57,168 nucleotides of DNA from Lentisphaeria bacterium (GTDB lineage Bacteria; Verrucomicrobiota; Lentisphaeria; Victivallales; Victivallaceae): positions 1-57,168 of the forward strand of contig JAFVRD010000046.1 of the NCBI GenBank assembly GCA_017504435.1, given 5' to 3'. The notes under the pieces are model-generated. The model did not search any database. It had not been told where the DNA came from and saw nothing but the letters and a program-made list of their open reading frames with translations. A program made the translations under genes and the position numbers. Positions within the stretch are counted from its first letter, which is position 1. Every line of letters starts with the position of its first letter. Positions 50,025 to 57,168 of the stretch are shown here, piece after piece.

Positions 50025-53000
50025 ATGGCTCAGGACAAAAGCATCAAGAAAGTTCTCATTATCGGTTCCGGTCCGATCATCATCGGTCAGGCATGTGAAT
50101 TTGACTACTCCGGTACGCAGGCATGTAAAGCTCTGCGCGAATGCGGTTATGAGGTGGTTTTGACCAACTCCAACCCGGCAACTATTATGACCGATCCGGG
50201 TATGGCGGATCACACTTATATCGAACCGCTGACCAATGACAGTCTGGAACGGATCATTGCCAAAGAGCGTCCCGATGCCCTGCTGCCCAACCTCGGCGGT
50301 CAGACCGCTCTCAATCTGGCAATTTCACTTCATGATGCCGGAATTCTCGAAAAATACAACGTCAAGGTCATCGGTGTCGATCTGGAAGCCATCAAACGCG
50401 GCGAAGACCGTATCGAATTCAAAAATACCATGAACCGTCTGGGAATCCCGATGGCGAAATCCGAGCCGAGCTATTCCGTTGAAGAAGCTGAAAAAATTGC
50501 TTCCGAACTCGGTTATCCGGTGGTGCTCCGTCCTGCTTACACCATGGGCGGTACCGGCGGCGGTATCGTTTACAATGTGGAAGAACTCCGGGAAGTCGTC
50601 TCCCGCGGTCTTGCCGCCAGCTTGATCGGTCAGGTGCTGGTCGAAGAATGCGTGTTGGGATGGGAAGAGCTGGAACTGGAAGTCGTCCGCGATGCCAAAG
50701 GTCAGAAAATCACCGTCTGTTTCATTGAAAACGTTGACCCCATTGGCGTTCATACCGGCGACAGTTTCTGTGTTGCTCCGATGCTGACCATTGCCAAAGA
50801 GGTGCAGGAACAGCTGCAGGATTACAGTTACCGGATCATCGATGCCATCGGCGTGACCGGCGGATGCAATGTCCAGTTTGCCCGCAACCGGGAGGATGGA
50901 CGGATCATTGTCATTGAGATCAACCCCCGCACCAGCCGTTCCAGTGCGCTGGCTTCCAAAGCCACCGGTTTCCCGATCGCCAAAGTTTCCACGGTGCTTG
51001 CCACTGGAATCACTCTTGATGAGATCCCTTACTGGCGCGACGGCAGTCTGGATAAATACACCCCCTCCGGTGATTATGTAGTTGCTAAATTTGCCCGCTG
51101 GGCGTTTGAAAAATTCCCGCAGGCCAAAGACGCTCTCGGCACGCAGATGAAAGCGGTCGGCGAGGTCATGAGCATCGGTAAGGATTTCAAAGAAGCTTTC
51201 CAGAAAGCGATCCGTTCTCTGGAAATCGGTAAAAGCGGTCCCGGACTTGACCGTAAAATCGAAGCTCTGTCATTGGAAGAATTGCGTCCGCTGGTCTCAT
51301 CTCCGTCCAGTAAACGTTTCTTCCACCTTTACGAAGCATTCAAAAAAGGTTTGAGTGTGGATGAAGCATTCAAACTGACCAGTATTGCGAAATTTTTCCT
51401 CGCGGAGATACAGGAACTTGCCCTTTATGAATTGCAGCTTGCCCGTTACACTTGGATGGGACTGCCGGATGAAATGCTTGTTCAGGCGAAAAAATATGCT
51501 TTCTCCGATAAATATCTGGCAAAATTTTTCAATGTTTCTGAAAAAGAGGTCCGGGAACGCCGTATGGCCCTGGGCAGTATCGCCGCATTCTGCCGCGTAC
51601 CGGTCTCCGGTGTCGCCAATGGTGAAGATTACTATTACTCGACCTACAGCGGTGCCAAAGATGAAGTTCCGGTTTCCGGCAAACGCAAAATCATGATCCT
51701 TGGCGGCGGTCCCAACCGGATCGGTCAGGGTATCGAATTTGACTACACCTGTGTTCACGCCGCATTTGCCCTTCGGGATGCCGGCTATGAATCCGTGCTG
51801 GTCAACTGCAACCCGGAAACGGTTTCCACCGATTATGATACCAGTGACAAACTCTATTTTGAGCCGCTGACTACTGAAGATGTGCTGGCAATCTACGCCA
51901 AAGAACAGCCTGCCGGTGTCATTGTCCAATTCGGCGGTCAGACCCCGTTGAATATCGCTCAGGAATTGAAAGATGCCGGTGTCCACATCGTCGGTACCCA
52001 GCCGGAAGGTATCCGGTTGGCTGAAGACCGCGAATATTTCCGGGAACGGATGATCGCGCTCAAGGTCAATCAGCCGGAAAGCGGCATCGCCCGTTCTCTG
52101 GATGAAGCTGTTGCTCTGGGCCGTAAGATCGGTTATCCGGTGATGGTGCGTCCTTCATTTGTGTTGGGCGGCCGCGGTATGGCAGTCATTTATGATGAAA
52201 AAACTCTGGAGCGTTATGCTGTAGAGGCAATTCAGGTCAGTCCGGAATATCCGATGCTGATCGACCGTTTCCTTGATCACGCCATTGAGTGTGAAGTCGA
52301 TGCGATTTGTGACGGTGAAGATGTTTATATTCCGGCAGTTATGGAACACGTCGAATTGGCGGGTATCCATTCCGGAGATTCAGCATGCTCCATTCCTCCG
52401 GTGACGTTGGCAAAAAAACATCTTGATGTCATTGCTGAAAAAGCGGCGGCGATCGCCCGGGATTTCCGGGTAGTGGGTATTCTCAACGTCCAGTTTGCCG
52501 TTTGCGAAGATAAAGTATGGATCATTGAGGCCAATCCCCGCGCTTCCCGTACTGTGCCGATCGTTTCCAAAGTCACCGGTGCGCCGATCGCCCGCATTGC
52601 CACCAATTTGATGCTGGGCTCCAAGCTTTCTGAATTCAAATCGCTGCTCCGCAATCCGCCGACCAAATATTTCGGTGTTAAAGAAGCGGTATTTCCCTTC
52701 AACATGTTCCCGGAAGTTGACCCGCTGCTCGGTCCGGAGATGCGGGCTACCGGAGAAGTCATGGGCTTGGCACCCACATTCGGTATGGCATATTACAAAG
52801 CGCAGCAGGCGGCAGGTTCACAGCTGCCGTTGTCCGGTAAAGTGCTGGTAACTGTCCGCCGCCGAGATCGTGAGGAAATGCTGCCGATCGTCAAAGGATT
52901 GGCTGAAATGGGATTTGAATTGATAACCACTGAAGGAACCGGTAAATTCCTCGACGAACATGGTATCAAACACGGCGATGTCTGCAAACTCAATGAAGGC

Positions 53001-53231
53001 AGACCCAATGTCGCAGATTTGATCCGCAACCGGGAAGTGGCATTGATCATCAACACCCCGATGGACAGATTGAGCAAAATCGATGACAGCTGCATAAGAA
53101 TGCTGGCGATCCAGTATAAGATACCGTATATGACCACTATGGCGGCCGCCCGTGCCACCGAGACCGGTATCCGCGAAGCACGTCAGGGAGATCCGGTGTT
53201 GAAATCACTGCAGGAATATCTGGCTGACTGA
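50025..53231 (+). CDS. carB: Carbamoyl-phosphate synthase large subunit
   Basis: CarB makes carbamoyl phosphate for pyrimidine and arginine synthesis, using ammonia from the small subunit CarA (not in this window). It has 1068 residues, standard length. Two homologous halves each begin with a pre-ATP-grasp fold (KVLIIGSGPIIIGQACEFD and KIMILGGGPNRIGQGIEFD) and carry ATP-grasp domains (GYPVVLRPAYTMGGTGGG; GYPVMVRPSFVLGGRGM). The C-terminal ~140 residues form the MGS-like allosteric domain. AGGAAAAGG precedes ATG 50025. The promoter and a structured leader lie upstream. Confidence 0.98.
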   Translation: MAQDKSIKKVLIIGSGPIIIGQACEFDYSGTQACKALRECGYEVVLTNSNPATIMTDPGMADHTYIEPLTNDSLERIIAKERPDALLPNLGGQTALNLAISLHDAGILEKYNVKVIGVDLEAIKRGEDRIEFKNTMNRLGIPMAKSEPSYSVEEAEKIASELGYPVVLRPAYTMGGTGGGIVYNVEELREVVSRGLAASLIGQVLVEECVLGWEELELEVVRDAKGQKITVCFIENVDPIGVHTGDSFCVAPMLTIAKEVQEQLQDYSYRIIDAIGVTGGCNVQFARNREDGRIIVIEINPRTSRSSALASKATGFPIAKVSTVLATGITLDEIPYWRDGSLDKYTPSGDYVVAKFARWAFEKFPQAKDALGTQMKAVGEVMSIGKDFKEAFQKAIRSLEIGKSGPGLDRKIEALSLEELRPLVSSPSSKRFFHLYEAFKKGLSVDEAFKLTSIAKFFLAEIQELALYELQLARYTWMGLPDEMLVQAKKYAFSDKYLAKFFNVSEKEVRERRMALGSIAAFCRVPVSGVANGEDYYYSTYSGAKDEVPVSGKRKIMILGGGPNRIGQGIEFDYTCVHAAFALRDAGYESVLVNCNPETVSTDYDTSDKLYFEPLTTEDVLAIYAKEQPAGVIVQFGGQTPLNIAQELKDAGVHIVGTQPEGIRLAEDREYFRERMIALKVNQPESGIARSLDEAVALGRKIGYPVMVRPSFVLGGRGMAVIYDEKTLERYAVEAIQVSPEYPMLIDRFLDHAIECEVDAICDGEDVYIPAVMEHVELAGIHSGDSACSIPPVTLAKKHLDVIAEKAAAIARDFRVVGILNVQFAVCEDKVWIIEANPRASRTVPIVSKVTGAPIARIATNLMLGSKLSEFKSLLRNPPTKYFGVKEAVFPFNMFPEVDPLLGPEMRATGEVMGLAPTFGMAYYKAQQAAGSQLPLSGKVLVTVRRRDREEMLPIVKGLAEMGFELITTEGTGKFLDEHGIKHGDVCKLNEGRPNVADLIRNREVALIINTPMDRLSKIDDSCIRMLAIQYKIPYMTTMAAARATETGIREARQGDPVLKSLQEYLAD

Positions 53232-53266
53232 ATAAAAGCAGATATGATGTAACGGAGAGAAATATT

Positions 53267-54667
53267 TTGGTATTGGCACTGATTATTATGACGGTATTGC
53301 TGACCGCTGCGATTGCAGCGGCAGTTTCTTTCTACCGCAAAACCAGTGAATTACGCATGGATTTGACCGGTGCCGTAATGAGCCGTACTGAAATAGCCAA
53401 CTTTCTCTCCCGCTTTGCTTCCGGTATAAATTGTGAGGATGGGCTGGATGGCGCGATGCATTCAGCGGCATGTTACATCCGGGAGCAGATCGAAGCCGGC
53501 AGTGTGGCTATCTACGGGGTTTCCGGTGATAAATTAACGGCGTTGGGAGTTTGCGGAAATTTTCCGCTGCTGACCAATAGCAGTGCCGGTTATTCCGGTA
53601 CCCGGCAGACACTTGAAGAATTACGCAACCATCCGCTGAGTGTAGGCAGTGGATTTCTGGGCAAAGTTGTGGAAGGCCGCCGCAGTGTGCTGGTGCCGCT
53701 TGCCAGTGTGGACAACCGCTTTGATAATATTCCCAATGGAGATGAATTGGGCAGTGTCATGGCAACTCCGATGGTAAAAGACGGAGTGGTATGCGGCGTT
53801 ATCTGTGCTGTCGGCAACCGGATGTTGGAAGGTACACCGTTTTCCGATATGCAATACAACCGTTTCCGTTCACTGGCACCGCAGGTATTGATGGTTCTGC
53901 AGCTGGTGCAGGTGTATGCCGAGATCAACCGCCGGGAACGGATCGATCAGGAATTGGCGTTTGTCCGGCAGTTTCAGAATTCATTGCTGCCTCCTGCGGC
54001 ATTGATGCTCGGAGACTTTTCGGTTTGCGCCCGTACCACCAGTGCCAAAGAGGTCAACGGTGACTTTTACGACATGGTGCAGATAGATGAAAACCGGCTG
54101 CTGGTGATGATCGGTGATGCCTGCGGTAAAGGTATGCCGGCGTGTATTCTGGCTTCCATGACCCGCAGTTTTGCGCGGGCACTGGCATCTGAATTTACCA
54201 CATTATCCAAATTTCTGCGTGATGTCAATTATAATTTGAACCGGGATTCTGATGATGACCGTTTTATTACGATGGGCTGTTGTCTGATCGACCGCCGCGG
54301 CGGTCTGGTCGAATTCGGCAGAGCCGGACACACCGATATGATAATGCATGTGCATGGACACTTGCGGCGGTTGTCTCCCCGGGGGACGGCGTTGGGGATG
54401 CTGCCGGATGAAGATGCTGAATTTGACACGATATGTCTGGCAGTGGATCATGGTTCAAGTTTGATGCTTTATTCGGATGGATTGAGTGAAGCACTTAATC
54501 ATGAACGGGAGGAATTCGGTGCGGAAAGATTGGTCAATGCATTCCATGTTGCCTGTGATCACCGGGATACTCCATCGGGGGTCATTGATGAAGTTATGGC
54601 TGCGGTTCACGAATTTGAGTATGAGCAGAATGACGATCAGACAATCGTGCTGATCCGCAGAGATTGA
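53267..54667 (+). CDS. GAF-SpoIIE (PP2C) serine phosphatase
   Basis: The product has 466 residues. It has one N-terminal membrane helix (LALIIMTVLLTAAIAAAV), a GAF sensor domain (about 40-215) and a SpoIIE/RsbU phosphatase domain with the metal-binding residues in NGDFYDMV, GDACGKGMPA, RAGHTD and LYSDGL. Such enzymes dephosphorylate anti-sigma antagonists in partner-switching systems; no partner gene was seen nearby. The start is TTG 53267, supported by GGAG at proper distance and no good ATG. The ABC exporter gene follows four bases after. Confidence 0.88.
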   Translation: MVLALIIMTVLLTAAIAAAVSFYRKTSELRMDLTGAVMSRTEIANFLSRFASGINCEDGLDGAMHSAACYIREQIEAGSVAIYGVSGDKLTALGVCGNFPLLTNSSAGYSGTRQTLEELRNHPLSVGSGFLGKVVEGRRSVLVPLASVDNRFDNIPNGDELGSVMATPMVKDGVVCGVICAVGNRMLEGTPFSDMQYNRFRSLAPQVLMVLQLVQVYAEINRRERIDQELAFVRQFQNSLLPPAALMLGDFSVCARTTSAKEVNGDFYDMVQIDENRLLVMIGDACGKGMPACILASMTRSFARALASEFTTLSKFLRDVNYNLNRDSDDDRFITMGCCLIDRRGGLVEFGRAGHTDMIMHVHGHLRRLSPRGTALGMLPDEDAEFDTICLAVDHGSSLMLYSDGLSEALNHEREEFGAERLVNAFHVACDHRDTPSGVIDEVMAAVHEFEYEQNDDQTIVLIRRD

Positions 54668-54671
54668 TAAT

Positions 54672-56375
54672 ATGAGACGCAGTGAAAAAAATCCTTTATT
54701 GTTCAAAAACGGCAATCCTGCCGCTCCGGGACTAATGGAGCAACTGAGTTTTGTTTACAGTTGCGTTAAACCATTTATTTGGAGAGCGATCGCGGTTATA
54801 GCGGTCGTTTTGCTGATTTGGGCGGCAAGTTGTATTTCTCCCATGCTGCAGCAGAATTTGGTTGATTCATTTAATAATTTCGACAAACGCGGTGTACTTA
54901 TTTACGGTATATTGACTGCGGTGACATTGCTGATATGGCGCGGTGGAGATACACTGTGGGGGTTGCTGGCTTCTCTGTTGAATGTTCAGATGGGCGCGCA
55001 TTTGAAAAAGATTTTTTTCCGGCATTTGCTGAAACTTCCGCTGGGAGTCATTGAATCCGGCGGTGCCGGTTATTTGGGGCAGCGATTGCATTTGGATATT
55101 GAGATCGTGACTTCGTTTATTTGCGGAGGACTGCTCAGTTTGTTTTTGAATTTTATGAAACTGTGCGGTGCGGTAGTGCTGTTGAGCAGCTATGATGCGG
55201 GAATGATGTTGTCAAGTGCTCCGGTATTGCTGATATTTTTCATTCTGGTATGGGTTTTCCGGCGGCGGCAGTATAATTTGAGCATGCGGATCAATGAAGC
55301 GGCTGCAGAATACCGTCGGAATATGCAAAATTCGCTTGACCGGATGACACTGTTCAAGAGCCGTTCCGGAGAAAGGCTGGTCGACCGCCGGGTCAACCGC
55401 AATTTGGAACGTGTGACTATGCTCCGGCTGTCTAGAATCCGTTGGGAGCGTTTTTATACACTGTCCTTGCAGATTGTTCCGGCAGTGTGGTTTGCGATGG
55501 TGTGGTGTTATGGTGCGCTGCAGGTGCTGGATCGGGCTCCGGATTGGACATTGGGGAAATTGTGGGCGGTAAGCGGTTATATGCTGTTGATATTCATGCC
55601 GGGAAAAATGTTTTTTGCCGGATTGCTTGCCAAACGCAATTCAGATGCTGCGCTGGCGAGATTGCTTGAACTTAAAACGATGTTGCCGGAGGAGAGCAAT
55701 GTCAAGGGCAAAATCAATAAACGTGCCTCCGGTGGTTCGGTCGAATTTGATAATATTTCCTTTGCTTATCCCGGCGGTAAAAAAGTTTTCAATAATTTCT
55801 CACTGTCACTTGCCGATGGGGAACATATCGGTATTTGCGGTCCTTCCGGCGGCGGCAAAAGCACCCTGGGGGCATTATTGCTACGGCTGTATGATGTGTC
55901 GATGGGAGAAATTCGCCTGAATGGCAAAAAATTGACCGATTATTCGTTGAATGCGCTGCGTCAGTCGGTGGGGTATATAGGACAATCCACTGAATTATTT
56001 TATGCCAGCGTGCGGGAAAATCTCTCTCATGGCGGCGGTTACAGTGATGCCCGTATCATTGATGTCTTGCGGCGGACGGGATTGGGAGAACGATTGGATG
56101 AGAATCCTGAATTGCTTGATTTGCAGATCCGTGAGGACGGCAGTAATTTTTCTGCAGGAGAGCGTTTGAAATTGGCGTTGGCGCGTGAATTGTTGAGAGA
56201 CACCAAAGTTCTGGTGCTGGATGAAGCGACATCCATGCTGGATGCAGAAAGCGAAAAAAAAGTTTTTGAATTGCTGCGCGGCGAATGGAAAGACCGGACA
56301 GTAATTTTCATTTCCCACCGTGATTTTGCTTCCGGTACGATGGACAGGATCGTAAAAATCGGCATAAAAGGTTGA
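54672..56375 (+). CDS. ABC exporter, fused membrane and ATPase domains
   Basis: The product has 567 residues. Residues about 25-320 form the six-helix type I exporter membrane domain, and the rest is the ATPase. Walker A is GPSGGGKST (390-398), Walker B LVLDEATSML, H-loop FISHRD. The signature is FSAGE (493-497) rather than LSGGQ, a variant tolerated in some exporters. It probably forms a homodimer and exports a lipid, peptide or drug; the substrate is unknown. It lies four bases after the phosphatase gene. Confidence 0.9.
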   Translation: MRRSEKNPLLFKNGNPAAPGLMEQLSFVYSCVKPFIWRAIAVIAVVLLIWAASCISPMLQQNLVDSFNNFDKRGVLIYGILTAVTLLIWRGGDTLWGLLASLLNVQMGAHLKKIFFRHLLKLPLGVIESGGAGYLGQRLHLDIEIVTSFICGGLLSLFLNFMKLCGAVVLLSSYDAGMMLSSAPVLLIFFILVWVFRRRQYNLSMRINEAAAEYRRNMQNSLDRMTLFKSRSGERLVDRRVNRNLERVTMLRLSRIRWERFYTLSLQIVPAVWFAMVWCYGALQVLDRAPDWTLGKLWAVSGYMLLIFMPGKMFFAGLLAKRNSDAALARLLELKTMLPEESNVKGKINKRASGGSVEFDNISFAYPGGKKVFNNFSLSLADGEHIGICGPSGGGKSTLGALLLRLYDVSMGEIRLNGKKLTDYSLNALRQSVGYIGQSTELFYASVRENLSHGGGYSDARIIDVLRRTGLGERLDENPELLDLQIREDGSNFSAGERLKLALARELLRDTKVLVLDEATSMLDAESEKKVFELLRGEWKDRTVIFISHRDFASGTMDRIVKIGIKG

Positions 56376-56388
56376 CAAACTCCGGCAG

Positions 56389-56469
56389 ATGTGGATATAC
56401 CGCATTGCAGCAGAAGCATATACCGGCGGGCAGCTGGTTGTTGAGCTGCAGAAAGGAGTTTCACTTTGA
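56389..56469 (+). CDS. Possible 26-residue peptide before the small unknown gene
   Basis: ATG 56389 opens a frame ending in TGA 56467-56469, whose last base is the first base of the next start codon. The peptide reads MWIYRIAAEAYTGGQLVVEL and ends KGVSL. The strong ribosome site of the next gene (AAAGGAG) lies inside it. Such a layout could be a translationally coupled leader peptide, but its own ribosome site is weak. Confidence 0.25.
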   Translation: MWIYRIAAEAYTGGQLVVELQKGVSL

Positions 56470-56903
56470 TGGATAGAATTACAGAGTCATGCAGTTGTCA
56501 CTGCGGAAGTTACCGGGCTGAATTTGCCGGGAATGATTTGGGAATGCTGGTCGTACCTCCGGAGATCAGGGCGGATTATGAATCGGTAAAATTTTCGGTT
56601 CAGATGGCAAATTCAGCGTCCGGCTATGACCGGGTCAGCAATAATGCCCGTTTATTCGGCGAGATCAAATTGAGTTTGGCGGTTCGGGCTGAATTGTGGC
56701 AGTTTCTGGAATCGCAGGAATGGAACAGCGGGGAACTGGTGCTGTCTCCGGTTGGCTTATCCCAATGTGCGTTTCTGCGTTTTCCTTTGGCTGAATTGCT
56801 GCCGCGTTGGGAGTTTGAGCCGGCTGGAACCGGCAGTCATGTGATTTGTCTGCATTGGCAATTAAAAGCTGATTCTGCGGGCAAATTGTTTTACACGGCT
56901 TGA
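56469..56903 (+). CDS. Hypothetical protein of 144 residues with cysteine cluster
   Basis: ATG 56469 has AAAGGAG upstream. The N-terminus holds CSCHCG (residues 8-13), which could bind metal or form disulfides. The rest is a compact mixed protein with no signal peptide or membrane helix (VVPPEIRADYESVKFSVQ, LVLSPVGLSQCAFLRFPL). No family was recognised. It follows the ABC exporter gene by 93 bases and precedes tRNA-Val. Confidence 0.7.
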   Translation: MDRITESCSCHCGSYRAEFAGNDLGMLVVPPEIRADYESVKFSVQMANSASGYDRVSNNARLFGEIKLSLAVRAELWQFLESQEWNSGELVLSPVGLSQCAFLRFPLAELLPRWEFEPAGTGSHVICLHWQLKADSAGKLFYTA

Positions 56904-56928
56904 AAAATCTTCCAAGTGCATATATATT
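56900..56928 (+). promoter_or_regulatory. Promoter of tRNA-Val
   Basis: TTGAAA (56900-56905), 17-base spacer, TATATT (56923-56928), about 32 bases before the tRNA. Confidence 0.7.
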
Positions 56929-56959
56929 ATGTATATAACATTGAGAAATGATTTTTCGG

Positions 56960-57168
<209 letters not shown>

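Overview
The window most likely comes from a gut-type member of the phylum Lentisphaerota (order Victivallales, PVC superphylum). This rests on signs read in the sequence and not on a database search. There is a prepilin-like protein with a C-terminal H-X9-DG motif inside a glycoside-hydrolase cluster. There is a very large surface protein with GGAI and FxxN repeats resembling chlamydial Pmp proteins. Outer-membrane lipopolysaccharide genes (lptD, hldD) show a diderm envelope. The gene complement is otherwise that of an ordinary chromosome: leuS, gapA, pgk, uvrA, folD, ispG, recJ, hrpA, carB. No phage, plasmid, transposase or CRISPR-Cas genes were seen.

Layout. 1-3894 (minus) is the N-terminal 1298 codons of a giant beta-helix surface protein, cut by the window edge, with a perfect-consensus promoter and a 490-bp upstream region holding phased TTTACAA repeats. 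4387-6559 (minus) is a two-gene amino-acid ABC importer whose binding protein is fused to the permease. A tRNA-Arg(CCT), a small lipoprotein and leuS follow, all minus. From 9897 the plus strand carries an amidohydrolase, a UvrD-type helicase, gapA, pgk, a PHP phosphoesterase and an EamA transporter. The pgk 3' region (15347-15595) is packed with predicted RNA structure.

17308-25691 (minus) is a carbohydrate-use locus: AraC regulator, large secreted glycosidase-like protein with a CBM9-like end, H-X9-DG pseudopilin and a beta-mannosidase-like GH2 enzyme. The natural reading is that AraC senses a glycan product, the secreted enzyme attacks the polymer outside and the GH2 enzyme finishes inside, with the pseudopilin in an unknown export or attachment role. 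25981-32449 (minus) is a tight run: folD, CBM9-like protein, ABM monooxygenase-like protein, NUDIX hydrolase, uvrA, AsmA-like protein.

32611-42250 (plus) is an envelope and isoprenoid block: site-2 protease with three PDZ domains, ispG, a split chromate-type transporter, acyltransferase, lptD, hldD and an rsmB-like rRNA methyltransferase. A DUF4349 lipoprotein lies opposite (42260-43402). 43570-56903 (plus) holds recJ, ymdB-like, hrpA, carB, a GAF-SpoIIE phosphatase, an ABC exporter and a small unknown protein, and the window ends with tRNA-Val(TAC).

The most unusual signal is a family of short tandem hairpins separated by a conserved 7-nt linker (consensus RCTTCAY). One array starts as a fold-back of the tRNA-Val 3' end (57032-57149). 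The other lies in frame inside the pseudopilin gene (20534-20718), where it has doubled the FTLIELL prepilin motif. In both cases the outermost hairpin has host sequence as one arm. Sigma-70-like promoters are easy to read and mostly follow TTGAC(A/T)-N17-TATATT.
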